The notes beneath the pieces were generated by a model that ran no database searches, was not told the origin of the DNA, and worked only from the letters and a program-made list of their open reading frames with translations. A DNA stretch of 64,000 nucleotides from Cutibacterium equinum. GTDB taxonomy: Bacteria > Actinomycetota > Actinomycetes > Propionibacteriales > Propionibacteriaceae. The position numbers and the translations under genes are program-made. Below, in pieces: positions 37,029 to 46,089 of the stretch (the stretch's first letter is position 1; every line of letters begins with the position of its first letter). Where the stretch lies: positions 2,446,029 to 2,510,028 of the forward strand of contig NZ_CP115668.1 in NCBI RefSeq assembly GCF_028021195.1, read 5' to 3'.

Positions 37029-37631
37029 TCACTGCTCCTGAGTGATGACCACGTGGCGTTTGGGCTCAACACCCTCCGACTCGCTGACAAGACCCGCAGC
37101 CGCAACGGCGTCGTGCACGATCTTGCGTTCGAAGGGGTTCATGGGGGCCAGGTGAGCCGGCTCACCGGTCTCCTTGACCGACTGAATCGCCTCCGTTGCC
37201 AAGGCCACCAGCTCCTTGCGCCGCGACTCCCGGTACCCTGCGACGTCGAGCATGAGGCGGGAGCGACGCCCGACCTCGGTCATGACGGCCAGGCGGGACA
37301 GCTCCTGCAACGCCTCCAGGACCTTGCCGTCCTTGCCGACGAGGGTTTGAGAATCCGTGACGATGGAGACGTGGGCTCGCCCGCTCTCCACATAGGTGTC
37401 GATGTCTCCATCCAGGTCGGCGATGTCGAGGAGTTCCTCGAGGTAGTCAGCGGCGATGTCACCTTCCTCCTCCAGGGGCTCACCAGACTCCTCGCCGGCG
37501 GCATCATCCTCGGTATCGAGGTCGACCTCGTCGGCCATCCCTTCGGTGCCAAGATCGTCGGTATCCAGATCGCCGCGGTCCTCACCTTGATCGACGTCGA
37601 CCTGTTCGATGCGCTCGCTGCTCTCGCTCAT
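37029..37631 (-). CDS. jag: Jag/KhpB-like RNA-binding protein (KH and R3H)
   Basis: A 200-aa protein. The first 65 residues are strongly acidic and low-complexity. A KH-type domain follows (VSIVTDSQTLVGKDGKVLEALQ), then an R3H domain at the C-terminus with REGRR-like basic residues and MNPFERKIVHDAV. Jag/KhpB proteins bind RNA and affect cell wall growth and division. Its place right after yidC in the rpmH operon is the standard one. Confidence 0.92.
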   Translation of the reverse strand: MSESSERIEQVDVDQGEDRGDLDTDDLGTEGMADEVDLDTEDDAAGEESGEPLEEEGDIAADYLEELLDIADLDGDIDTYVESGRAHVSIVTDSQTLVGKDGKVLEALQELSRLAVMTEVGRRSRLMLDVAGYRESRRKELVALATEAIQSVKETGEPAHLAPMNPFERKIVHDAVAAAGLVSESEGVEPKRHVVITQEQ

Positions 37632-37707
37632 CGTTGTTCGTCACCTCTCAAAATCAACCAGCCATGCTGGTCAGTGGAATGGTTCGTGGCGGGCCCAGGG
37701 CCCGGCC

Positions 37708-38787
37708 TCACTTCTTGCGTTGGGCTCGCGTCTGCTTGGCAGGCTGCTGACGCCGGACGACCTGACGACCACCATTGGCGTCCTTGCGCACCGTCTGACG
37801 GGTCACTCCCTGACGAGCCACCATCGGCTTCTCGCCATCCTCAACGGTTGCCACCGGGGTGGGGGCGACAACCTTGCGTCGACGCTTCTCGCGACGGGCA
37901 CGCTCGATCTCGTCGGGATCCTTGCCCTTGGCAATCATGCGCTCACGCCAGTCGATGTAGGCCGGGGTGTTGGGCGTCGGGTTGTTGCGAATGAGGATCT
38001 CCTGCTGACCGAGGGTCCACAGGTTCGAGGTGCACCAGTAGAGCATGACGCCGATCGGGAAGCTCACGCCCGAGAACAAGTACATCAGCGGGAAGAGGTA
38101 GATCATCATCTTCTGCTGCTGAGCCATGGGGCCGGTCAGGGATTCCGGCGGCATGTTCTTACGCATCAGCTGAAGCTGGGTGTAGAACAGCGTCGCCACC
38201 ATGATGACGATGAGGACCAGGGCGACGACCTGGGTGCCGCCAAAGCCATCGTTCATCGGCAGGAATCGACCGGCCAGCTCAGCACCGAAGAACTTGGCGT
38301 GCTGCAGGGATTCCATGAGCCCCGGGTTCTCGGTGAAGAAGTGACCGCGGGCGGTACCGCGGGAGGCACCGTCGAGCACACGGAACAGGGCCAGGAAGAT
38401 TGGCATCTGCAGCAGGACAGGCAGACAGGACGCCGCCGGGTTGACCCCTTCCTCGCGGTAGAGGTTCATCATCTCCTGACCGGCGCGTTCCCGGTCGTCG
38501 CCATACTTCTCCTGGATGGCCTTCACCTTCGGCTGGATGAGCTGCATCGATCGCGCAGAGTTGATCTGCTTGACGAACAGCGGCACCAACAGCAAACGGA
38601 TGAAGATCGTCAGACAGACGATGGCCAATGTCCACGACACGCCGGAGTCGCGGCCGAACAGCGGCGACCACAGGTAGTGGAAGAGGACGAGCAGGCCGGA
38701 CACCGCCCAGTACAGCGGCACCATGATGGCGTGCCCCATCGCGTGGAGGGCGCCGCCCAGGCCGAGTATGACCAGCGGGTTGAGCAT
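37708..38787 (-). CDS. yidC: membrane protein insertase YidC
   Basis: A 359-aa Gram-positive type Oxa1/YidC insertase. It has an N-terminal hydrophobic segment, then the core starting WTLAIVCLTIFIRLLLVPLFVKQ with the conserved hydrophilic-groove arginine, followed by three further helices (PIFLALFRVLDG; VVALVLIVIMVATLFYT; GVMLYWCTSNLWTLGQQ). The C-terminal tail is very basic, suited to ribosome contact. Its start overlaps the yidD stop by one base. Confidence 0.97.
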   Translation of the reverse strand: MLNPLVILGLGGALHAMGHAIMVPLYWAVSGLLVLFHYLWSPLFGRDSGVSWTLAIVCLTIFIRLLLVPLFVKQINSARSMQLIQPKVKAIQEKYGDDRERAGQEMMNLYREEGVNPAASCLPVLLQMPIFLALFRVLDGASRGTARGHFFTENPGLMESLQHAKFFGAELAGRFLPMNDGFGGTQVVALVLIVIMVATLFYTQLQLMRKNMPPESLTGPMAQQQKMMIYLFPLMYLFSGVSFPIGVMLYWCTSNLWTLGQQEILIRNNPTPNTPAYIDWRERMIAKGKDPDEIERARREKRRRKVVAPTPVATVEDGEKPMVARQGVTRQTVRKDANGGRQVVRRQQPAKQTRAQRKK

Positions 38788-39287
38788 CAGTTCTCACCTC
38801 GGGTGTGGGAAGGGGTACCCATGTGGGTACTCCCCGGATCGGTGTGTCCGGGGATGGTTCGTGGGGCCGATTCGTGATTGCTCGGGTTCTCACCCGTCAG
38901 GTCATCGGCTGGTTTGGTGGCAGAGGGCGCGAGCTCGGGGTGAAGTTGGTGCCATTGCCGTGCCTCAAGGGTGCCCGGCACTGGGTCGTACCCGCCGTCG
39001 GACCATGGGTTGCATCGCAGGATCCGCCAAATGATCATCGGCGTGGCCCGAAACACCCCGTGCACCTGGAGGGCTCGCAGACCGTAGGCCGAACAGCTCG
39101 GCTCATATTTGCAGACGTCCCCGTAAAGCGGAGAGATGAAGGCCCGCCAACCCTTGACGAATCCAATGGCCAGCCATGTGAGGGGACGAAACTTCCGCAG
39201 CGTTCCCCACACGCTCCTGCTGCCATCTGGTCTCCGTGCTGGTACCGCTGCAGCCATCATCGCAGTTTCCGTAGTGCCTGGTGCCAT
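38787..39287 (-). CDS. yidD: membrane protein insertion efficiency factor YidD
   Basis: A protein of 166 aa. The YidD core (GWRAFISPLYGDVCKYEPSC, then CNPWSDGGYDPVP) occupies about residues 46-104 with its conserved cysteines. It is longer than the usual 70-120 aa because of an unstructured N-terminal extension and a 60-residue polar C-terminal tail. It overlaps rnpA by about 30 bases and yidC by one base, so the genes are tightly coupled. Confidence 0.92.
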   Translation of the reverse strand: MAPGTTETAMMAAAVPARRPDGSRSVWGTLRKFRPLTWLAIGFVKGWRAFISPLYGDVCKYEPSCSAYGLRALQVHGVFRATPMIIWRILRCNPWSDGGYDPVPGTLEARQWHQLHPELAPSATKPADDLTGENPSNHESAPRTIPGHTDPGSTHMGTPSHTRGEN

Positions 39288-39685
39288 GCGCCGTCGAGAT
39301 CCTTGGCGACCCGATCTGGTTGGGTCGCGGCAGGTGGCAAAGCCCTCACGACGACGACAGTACCGTCGTCGAGTTCGTCAACGAGGGGACGACACAGGTG
39401 CCGCAGGCGACGCTTCACCCGATTGCGGGTGACAGCATTTCCCACGGCCTTGGACACGACAAAACCGACCCGTGGCGCAAGCTCGGGTCGGGATGGTGAT
39501 GGTCCACCGGTACCGAAGTTGTCCACAGCACCTGTGGACAACTCGGTGCTGTCGGTCGGGTCAGGCTGGACCTGTGCACGTCGCCCGGCGTGGACGACGA
39601 GAGTGGGACGGCCAGACCTGACGCCCCCGCGGACCGCGGCACGGAAGTCACCGGGACGGTGCATCCGCGACCGGGCGGGCAGCAT
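39257..39685 (-). CDS. rnpA: ribonuclease P protein component
   Basis: A 142-aa protein subunit of RNase P. It has the N-terminal MLPARSRMHRPGDFRAAVRGG-like block and the RNR signature region KAVGNAVTRNRVKRRLRHL near residues 79-97. Between them lies an unusual insertion of about 30 residues (around 38-68) rich in D, S, T, G and P. The DNA of that insertion carries two perfect DnaA boxes. It starts six bases after the rpmH stop. Confidence 0.95.
   Translation of the reverse strand: MLPARSRMHRPGDFRAAVRGGVRSGRPTLVVHAGRRAQVQPDPTDSTELSTGAVDNFGTGGPSPSRPELAPRVGFVVSKAVGNAVTRNRVKRRLRHLCRPLVDELDDGTVVVVRALPPAATQPDRVAKDLDGAWHQALRKLR
39519..39541. promoter_or_regulatory. inverted pair of DnaA boxes inside rnpA
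   Basis: TTGTCCACA (39519-39527) and TGTGGACAA (39533-39541) face each other across five bases, forming a near-perfect 23-bp palindrome. Both match the actinobacterial DnaA box exactly. They lie in the poorly conserved insertion of rnpA, about 650 bases from the dnaA start. Confidence 0.75.
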
Positions 39686-39691
39686 GGAGAC

Positions 39692-39826
39692 TCAGGCCGA
39701 CAGCTTGGCGCGACCCTTGCGGCGACGAGCGGCGAGGATGCCGCGGCCGGCACGGGTGCTCATGCGGGAACGGAAGCCGTGGTTACGGGCACGACGACGA
39801 TTGCTGGGCTGGAAAGTGCGCTTCAC
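39692..39826 (-). CDS. rpmH: 50S ribosomal protein L34
   Basis: A very basic 44-aa protein starting at GTG 39826 ([17 protein letters not shown]) with the family ending GRAKLSA. GGGAGA lies nine bases upstream of the start. It is the first gene of the rpmH-rnpA-yidD-yidC-jag operon and diverges from dnaA, the classic arrangement at bacterial origins. Confidence 0.97.
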   Translation of the reverse strand: MKRTFQPSNRRRARNHGFRSRMSTRAGRGILAARRRKGRAKLSA

Positions 39827-40148
39827 GGGGATGTTCTCCCTTGTGTCTCGGGGATCACCCGGGGGATCGACGCGAGCCGGTCCCATATGTCCGGGGCGCC
39901 CGGATGGGCGCAGGGGAAGTGGACGCTGAAGACAGCGACCGGATAACTCTACGTTGTCGACCCCGTCGTCGGCAAACTGACGACCACACCCCACGCAGTC
40001 ATCGAACAACACCCGTGAAACCACATCGATGTAGTCTCTGACCCGCCTGGCAAGCCACTCAAACCGGTTGCGGATGGTCCCACGACTCACTAGCGTTCGA
40101 CAGTGCGGTACCTCTGTGGTGCCTTGTCACACTGGTTGTGGAAAACTA

Positions 40149-40157
40149 TGTGGACAA
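40149..40157. promoter_or_regulatory. DnaA box in the dnaA leader
   Basis: TGTGGACAA, a perfect box, 33 bases upstream of dnaA. A further near match (TGTGGAAAA) lies about 13 bases upstream of it. It probably serves autoregulation of dnaA. Confidence 0.75.
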
Positions 40158-40189
40158 CTCTCGACGATCTCTAGGGAACAGGTGGTGGA

Positions 40190-41692
40190 ATGTCCGACAC
40201 CCCGTTCGGCGACGCCGACCACCCCCATCCCGCGCCAATCCACCCTGACGCCGTGTTGCCCCCACCGATGAGTTCGCAGCCGGCCACCAGTGATCCCACC
40301 GAAGCGCTCAACGCGGCCTGGGATGAGATCCTCACGAAGGTTTCCAAACCCAACCGAGCGTGGTTGTCCAACACCACACCGGTGACGATGTATGGCTCGA
40401 CCGTCATGATCGCCGTCCCCAACGAGTTCGCCCGTGAACGCGTCGAGTCCAAGATGCGTCATGAACTCGAGGAGCTCCTGTCCGACCAATTCCACAAGGG
40501 TATCCACCTGGCCATCACCATCGACCCCGACCTGGAATTGGCCCTCGGCGCCCCCGACCATGACGAGGAAGAGGATCCCCTCCCACCGGCCCAATTCGTC
40601 CCCAAGGTCACCGTCGGAGCAGCTCAACCTGCCACCGAGCCTGCCCAGAGCATCGATGATGACGAGGGCAATCGACTCAACCCCAAGTACACCTTCGACT
40701 CCTTCGTCATCGGCGCTTCCAACCGGTTCGCCCACGCGGCTGCCGTCGCCGTCGCTGAAGCTCCCGGCAAGTCGTACAACCCGCTGCTCATCTATGGCGG
40801 CTCCGGACTGGGCAAGACCCATCTGCTGCACGCCATCGGTCGCTACGTCATGTCGTACTACGACAACGTCACGGTGAAGTACGTCTCCACCGAGGAACTC
40901 ACCAACGACTTCATCAACGCCATCGGCACCAACCGCACCAGGGAGTTCCGACGCTCCTACCGCGACGTCGACGTCCTGCTGGTCGACGACATCCAGTTCC
41001 TGGAGTCGAAGATCCAGACCCAGGAGGAGTTCTTCCACACCTTCAACACCCTCCACAACGCTCAGAAGCAGATCGTCATGACCTCCGATCGGCCGCCAAA
41101 ATTGCTGGAGGCCCTTGAGCCTCGACTGCGCAGCCGATTCGAGTGGGGTCTGTTGACCGATATTCAGCCTCCGGACCTGGAGACTCGTATCGCCATCCTG
41201 CGACGCAAGGTTGCGGCTGAGAAGATCGAGGTCGAGCCGGATGTGCTGGAGTTCATCGCCAGCCGTATCCAGACCAACATCCGTGAGCTCGAAGGTGCCC
41301 TCATCCGAGTGACGGCCTTCGCCAGCCTCAATCAGCAGCCGGTGGACATCTCCTTGGCCGAGATCGTCCTCAAAGACCTCATCCCGGAGGGCCGAGAGAC
41401 CCTGGTGACCCCCGAGCGGATCATCGTCGAGACGGCCAGCTACTTCGAGATTTCCACTGAGGACTTGCTGGGCACCTCGCGCGCCCAGACTCTTGTCACT
41501 GCGCGCCAGATCGCCATGTATCTGTGCCGTGAACTCACCGATCTGTCGCTGCCCAAGATCGGTGCCGAGTTCGGTGGCAAGGACCACACCACGGTGATGC
41601 ACGCCGACCGGAAGATCCGCGCTCTCATGGGGGAGCAGCGTCAGATCTTCAACCAGGTTTCCGAGATCACCAACCGCATCAAGCAGTACTGA
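40190..41692 (+). CDS. dnaA: chromosomal replication initiator DnaA
   Basis: A 500-aa AAA+ initiator that binds DnaA boxes and opens the origin. An N-terminal oligomerisation domain is followed by a variable acidic linker (about 110-160). The AAA+ core has Walker A GGSGLGKTHLL near residues 200-210 and Walker B LLVDDIQFL near 263-271. The C-terminal DNA-binding signature is GAEFGGKDHTTVMHADRKI near 462-480. ATG at 40190. Confidence 0.98.
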   Translation: MSDTPFGDADHPHPAPIHPDAVLPPPMSSQPATSDPTEALNAAWDEILTKVSKPNRAWLSNTTPVTMYGSTVMIAVPNEFARERVESKMRHELEELLSDQFHKGIHLAITIDPDLELALGAPDHDEEEDPLPPAQFVPKVTVGAAQPATEPAQSIDDDEGNRLNPKYTFDSFVIGASNRFAHAAAVAVAEAPGKSYNPLLIYGGSGLGKTHLLHAIGRYVMSYYDNVTVKYVSTEELTNDFINAIGTNRTREFRRSYRDVDVLLVDDIQFLESKIQTQEEFFHTFNTLHNAQKQIVMTSDRPPKLLEALEPRLRSRFEWGLLTDIQPPDLETRIAILRRKVAAEKIEVEPDVLEFIASRIQTNIRELEGALIRVTAFASLNQQPVDISLAEIVLKDLIPEGRETLVTPERIIVETASYFEISTEDLLGTSRAQTLVTARQIAMYLCRELTDLSLPKIGAEFGGKDHTTVMHADRKIRALMGEQRQIFNQVSEITNRIKQY

Positions 41693-42185
41693 CCGTCCTG
41701 ACCCCGATACGACATCGGCACACGTCGTCATCGGCACCAGAGAGCATCGACACAACAGGGCATCGGCGCGCTCATTCCCTCCCCATACTTGGGTGTGGAC
41801 AACCAGTGGACAGTCGGGGGACAACCTTGGGACGACGTCGGTCATCCACAGACACCCTGTCGGCACACACATCCAGTCCACGTCGTCATACACATCTGCA
41901 AAAACTCTGTGACAAGCGGATTCATTGGTTATCCACAAGATCCACAGGGGTTATGACCATGAAGGAAGGACAGACATCTCAATCTCTTAAAAGTCTGTGG
42001 GTGTGGATGTGGGGACAAGACCTCCTGCGTCGTGGCTCACCCCTGCCCGCTCCAGTGACCGGAATCCCTGGCAGTGCCGCCACACCCTCAACGTTGGCAT
42101 CACGTGGGTGTGATTCGTCCTCGGGCTTGGATATGATCGACGTGCAAGCACCATGGGGTGCACGACGCCAAGTCAAGGGGACGCA
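41693..42185. other. oriC: predicted replication origin oriC (dnaA-dnaN gap)
   Basis: A 493-base gene-free gap between dnaA and dnaN, the usual actinobacterial oriC location. Boxes seen are TGTGGACAA (41794-41802), TCATCCACA (41842-41850) and TTATCCACA (41929-41937), plus weaker matches such as AGTGGACAG (41805-41813) and GATCCACAG near 41939. An AT-richer patch near 41975-41995 could be the unwinding element. Many of the weak sites depart from consensus, as is typical for high-GC origins. Confidence 0.78.
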
Positions 42186-43346
42186 GTGAAAATCCGTCTG
42201 GAACGCGATGTCATGGCCGAAGCTGTCGCCTGGGCTGCCCGCAGCCTGCCGAGCCGGCCGACAGTGCCGATCCTGGCTGGACTGCTCGTGCGCGCGGAGG
42301 GCGACTCCGTCGTAATGTCGGCCTCCGACAACGAGACCAGTGCCCAGATCACCCTCCCTGCTCAGGTTGACGAGCCTGGCGAATCCCTGGTGTCGGGCAA
42401 ACTGCTGGCCGACATTGCCCGCAGCCTGCCCGCCAAGCCAGTCCAGATCACCACCGATCCCGCCAAGATGGATCTGGTCTGCGGGTCTGCCCGCTTCACT
42501 CTGCAAGCCCTGCCGGTCGACGAGTACCCCGATCTGCCGCAGATGCCCACAGCCACCGGAACCGTTGAGGCCGATGTCTTCTCCCGGGCTGTCGCCCAGG
42601 TCGTCGTGGCTGCTGGACGTGACGAGTTGCTGCCGGTCTTCACCGGAGTGCGTGTCGAGATCAACGGCGAGGTTCTCTCCCTGCTGGCTACCGACCGTTA
42701 CCGCATGGCTCTCAAGGAGATCACCTGGAACCCCGCCGCCACCGACGCCGAGGCCACCGCCTTGGTGCCGGCCAAGGTCATGAATGAGACCGCCCGCTCC
42801 ATGACCTCCGGCGAGCACGTCACCGTCAACCTCTCCTCGGGTGACAGCGGTGAGGGCCTGGTTGGTTTCGAGGGGGACGGTGCCAACGGTGTGCGTCGTA
42901 TGACCACCCGCCTGCTGAGTGGCGAATTCCCCAAGGTCCGTCACCTCATGGACATCAAGGCCACCCGATCGGTGCGTGCCCGTACCGACGAGCTCATCAA
43001 CTCGGTACGGCGTGTCTCCCTGGTGGCAGAGCGCAACACCCCACTGCGTATGGTCATCAATGACGATTCGGTGGCTCTGTCGGCCGCCACCGGTGACCAG
43101 GCCCAGGCATCCGAGGCCATCGAGGCCGTCGTCACCAACCACGTTGACGGAGAGCCCACCATCACGGCGGCCGGATTCAACCCGCACTACCTGTCCGACG
43201 CCCTCGGCGCCTTGGACACCCCCTATGTGCACTTCTCCTTCACCGCTCCCGGCAAGCCCTGCCTGGTGACCGGCCTCAATGACCTTGACGGCAAGCCGGA
43301 GACCGATTACCGCCACGTCATCATGCTCATGAGGCTTCCCTCCTGA
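42186..43346 (+). CDS. dnaN: DNA polymerase III beta sliding clamp
   Basis: A 386-aa ring clamp subunit built from three similar domains. The opening KIRLERDVMAEAVAWAARSLPSRP and the C-terminal block PCLVTG, ending YRHVIMLMRLPS, are typical. The GTG at 42186 has AAGGGGA nine bases upstream and gives the normal length; an 11-codon upstream extension is unlikely. It follows oriC directly. Confidence 0.98.
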   Translation: MKIRLERDVMAEAVAWAARSLPSRPTVPILAGLLVRAEGDSVVMSASDNETSAQITLPAQVDEPGESLVSGKLLADIARSLPAKPVQITTDPAKMDLVCGSARFTLQALPVDEYPDLPQMPTATGTVEADVFSRAVAQVVVAAGRDELLPVFTGVRVEINGEVLSLLATDRYRMALKEITWNPAATDAEATALVPAKVMNETARSMTSGEHVTVNLSSGDSGEGLVGFEGDGANGVRRMTTRLLSGEFPKVRHLMDIKATRSVRARTDELINSVRRVSLVAERNTPLRMVINDDSVALSAATGDQAQASEAIEAVVTNHVDGEPTITAAGFNPHYLSDALGALDTPYVHFSFTAPGKPCLVTGLNDLDGKPETDYRHVIMLMRLPS

Positions 43347-43429
43347 GCGATCTTCACGGCACAGGCAGGCCGTGTCGGCGGGCATGGTCCGACAAGGCCG
43401 ACTTGTGGGAACTCCATAGCACTGTGAGG

Positions 43430-43438
43430 TGTGGACAA
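43430..43438. promoter_or_regulatory. DnaA box downstream of dnaN
   Basis: TGTGGACAA, a perfect box, in the gap between dnaN and the next gene, 52 bases before the latter's start. It is about 1.2 kb from oriC and may extend DnaA titration around the origin. Confidence 0.6.
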
Positions 43439-43489
43439 GTGGCATGGGGTGCCGGATTGTCCGGTTAGCAGGGTTGTCACACTGTTGGC

Positions 43490-44161
43490 ATGACAACCAT
43501 CGCTGACGTCCGGACCGAAGTTGACCGCGTCTTCGATGCCCTCAATGCGCCTTCCTGGCCCGATCCCCATGCCGGCAATTCGATAGCGGCCGAGGAGGAG
43601 TACAGCAGGGTCACCGATCCACAGCGGTATCGGGTTCTCATGTTGCGTCTGCAAGCGTGGCAGCAGGCCCTTTCCACCCTGTGTGACGTCGACGTCGACA
43701 CCATGTCCCAGGGGGAGGACCGGTTGCAGCAACGCTGGTCGAGCCCGCATGCAGACACCCTGCCGCTGCACGTGTCGGTCGTCACCTTCGACCAGGTTCC
43801 CTTTGTCGGACTGTCCGTCACCTGTGACGCCGACCCCTTTGACATCGTCCCCGAATGTGCCTGTGACGCCTGTGACTGCGGGTCGGACGACCTGCTGGCC
43901 GTCCTCGACGACGACATGACGGCCCTGGTCGACGGGAGTCTGGTCGTCATCGTCGCACCCTCGGCCGCAGATCGGTCGGCCTTCCGGCTGGTGGCCACCG
44001 CCCGACGCTGTGCGTTGGAGTGGGGAGGAGATGGCCCCGCGCCGCTGTCTGAACCGGAAGCCGTTGTCGATGCCATTCGCAGCGGTGACGATCCCCTCCT
44101 GCCTGAGGGCTGTGTTGTCCTGCACGGTAAGCCGTGGTTGTCACACACTTGGCTCCGGTAA
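43490..44161 (+). CDS. uncharacterised protein, possibly DUF6226
   Basis: A protein of 223 aa lying between dnaN and recF. Its middle has a striking cysteine/aspartate cluster, ECACDACDCGSDDLL near residues 123-137, which could bind a metal. The family looks like an actinobacterial protein of unknown function (DUF6226 is my best guess). ATG at 43490. There are no membrane segments. Its place in the replication cluster, where gnd or another gene often sits, says little about its role. Confidence 0.6.
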   Translation: MTTIADVRTEVDRVFDALNAPSWPDPHAGNSIAAEEEYSRVTDPQRYRVLMLRLQAWQQALSTLCDVDVDTMSQGEDRLQQRWSSPHADTLPLHVSVVTFDQVPFVGLSVTCDADPFDIVPECACDACDCGSDDLLAVLDDDMTALVDGSLVVIVAPSAADRSAFRLVATARRCALEWGGDGPAPLSEPEAVVDAIRSGDDPLLPEGCVVLHGKPWLSHTWLR

Positions 44162-44202
44162 CCTGACTCGGGCGGCCTGGCAGCGGTCGGAGGGAGGTCC
44201 GG

Positions 44203-45396
44203 ATGTTCGTCGAGCGTCTCGAACTGGTCGATTTCCGCTCCTATGTTCGCGCCGACGTCCCCATGACAGCGGGAGTGACGACCTTCATCGGTTCCAACGG
44301 TCAGGGGAAGACCAATCTTGTCGAGGCCGTGGAATACCTGTCCACCTTGTCGTCACACCGCGTCAGCAATGACACCCCGCTGGTGAGGCTGGGGGCTCGT
44401 CAGGCCGTGGTGCGTGGCCGAGTCCGTGCCGGGGCACAGGATTCCCGTAGCCTGCTGCTGGAGGTCGAGATCAATCCACGGCGTGCCAATCGGGCACGGA
44501 TCAATCGTGCTCCACTGACCCGACCTCGCGAGATCCTCGGGGTGTTGCGAACCGTGGTGTTCTCGCCCAATGATCTGGCCATCGTCCGGGGTGATCCGTC
44601 AGATCGTCGTACCTTCCTCGACGCCCTGGTCGTGACGCGTTGGCCTCGGATGGCCGGGGTGAAGGCGGATTACGAACGCGTCCTCAAACAGCGCAATGCC
44701 CTGCTCAAGTCCTTGGCTGGCAGGGGGCCCTCGGCGGGGGCCGAGATCGGCGCGACCATGGAGATCTGGGACGACGAGTTGGCCACCATCGGTGCCGAGC
44801 TCCTGTCAGCCCGGTTGGACACCTTGTCAGCCGTCATGCCGCTGACCTCGACGGCCTACCGCGAGATCGCCCCGGTCAATGATGTGGCGACGGCCTCGTA
44901 CACGTCGACCATCGACCTCGACGGACTGTGGTCACCTCCCCAGGAGGGCCAGGCTCCTGAACCCATCGACCGCCAGGAGTTGGCGAACAGATTCCTCGAT
45001 GCCCTGGCGAAAAGGCGAGTCGACGAGCTCGTCCGCGGCGTCACCCTCGTCGGTCCACAGCGTGACGACATCGTCCTTCACATCGGGGACATGCCGGCCA
45101 AGGGGTACGCATCCCATGGCGAATCGTGGTCGTTGGCGCTGGCCTTGCGGCTGGGGTCGTTCCAATTGTTGCGTGACGACGGCATCGAACCGGTTCTCGT
45201 CCTTGACGACGTCTTCGCTGAACTCGACGCCACTCGGCGTGATCGGCTGGCGTCTGCTGTCATCGAGGCAGATCAGGTCCTGGTGACCGCCGCGGTAGCA
45301 TCGGATGTTCCCGAGATCCTGCGGGGGAACAGGTTCGACGTCGGTGGTGGCCAGGTTCTGCGTCATGAAGGGAGTGACGATGACCAACGGAGGTGA
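44203..45396 (+). CDS. recF: DNA replication and repair protein RecF
   Basis: A 397-aa SMC-like ATPase for recombinational repair of gaps. The N-terminal ELVDFRSY is followed by Walker A GSNGQGKTNLVEA near residues 29-41. The ABC signature region AKGYASHGESWSLALALRLG lies near 300-320, and Walker B PVLVLDDVFAELD near 330-342. It overlaps the start of dciA by 17 bases. Confidence 0.97.
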   Translation: MFVERLELVDFRSYVRADVPMTAGVTTFIGSNGQGKTNLVEAVEYLSTLSSHRVSNDTPLVRLGARQAVVRGRVRAGAQDSRSLLLEVEINPRRANRARINRAPLTRPREILGVLRTVVFSPNDLAIVRGDPSDRRTFLDALVVTRWPRMAGVKADYERVLKQRNALLKSLAGRGPSAGAEIGATMEIWDDELATIGAELLSARLDTLSAVMPLTSTAYREIAPVNDVATASYTSTIDLDGLWSPPQEGQAPEPIDRQELANRFLDALAKRRVDELVRGVTLVGPQRDDIVLHIGDMPAKGYASHGESWSLALALRLGSFQLLRDDGIEPVLVLDDVFAELDATRRDRLASAVIEADQVLVTAAVASDVPEILRGNRFDVGGGQVLRHEGSDDDQRR

Positions 45397-45985
45397 TCCG
45401 TGGGAGCAGGGTGTCCCTTCTGAGGAGGACCGCCTCCTGGCAGCTGACCATGATGACGAAGGGGTCGACGTCGCCCTGGCCATCGCTCGGACTGCCCGTG
45501 GTGAACCAGCGGGAACCGTGCGTCGTGACGATGCCGGTGAGGTGTTGTTGCCACCGCCCCGACGCTCCACGCAGACCAGACGTCGTCGTGCCCCCACGAC
45601 CCCGACATGGTCTGGCCCCCGCAAGGATGCCCGCGACCCGATGGTCCTGGGGGATGCCTTCACCAACCTTGTGAAATCCAAGGGATGGGGACGTCAGGTC
45701 AACCTGCACCTGGTCTTGTCACGCTGGCCAGAACTCGTCGGCCCCACCAATGCGCAGCATTCCCGTCCGGTCAAGTATCAGGGCACCGTCCTGACCGTGC
45801 GTACCGAGGCAACGGTGTGGGCGACGTCCCTGCGCACCATCGCTCCACAACTGGTCGCCGAACTCAATCGGCGGCTGGGAGAGGGGACCGTCACCAAGGT
45901 CATCATCGAGGGACCGACCGCCCCCAGTTGGAAACACGGTCCCAGGTCCGTGCCAGGTCGGGGCCCGCGCGACACCTATGGCTGA
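45380..45985 (+). CDS. dciA: DciA-like DUF721 protein
   Basis: About 201 aa. The C-terminal half is a DUF721/DciA domain (GWGRQVNLHLVLSRWPELVG, then TVWATSLRTIAPQLVAELNRRLG). DciA loads or activates the replicative helicase in bacteria that lack DnaC/DnaI. The N-terminal half is acidic then Arg-rich and probably disordered. The ATG at 45380 has GGGAG upstream and overlaps the recF end, indicating coupling; ATG at 45365 is an alternative. Confidence 0.88.
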   Translation: MTNGGDPWEQGVPSEEDRLLAADHDDEGVDVALAIARTARGEPAGTVRRDDAGEVLLPPPRRSTQTRRRRAPTTPTWSGPRKDARDPMVLGDAFTNLVKSKGWGRQVNLHLVLSRWPELVGPTNAQHSRPVKYQGTVLTVRTEATVWATSLRTIAPQLVAELNRRLGEGTVTKVIIEGPTAPSWKHGPRSVPGRGPRDTYG

Positions 45986-46089
45986 GGAACGCTGATTGTC
46001 GAGGGCGTCGATGCTGAGCGAAAACCCGCGAGAGTATTGGCTCACATGGGTGAGACCCGTAACGTTGTTGTCGCTCATGAGGAGGTCAG

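Noticed and set aside
40127..41938. A 603-codon minus-strand open frame across dnaA, and a 505-codon one across dnaN
   Set aside because: Both mirror well-identified genes on the plus strand and show shadow-frame composition.
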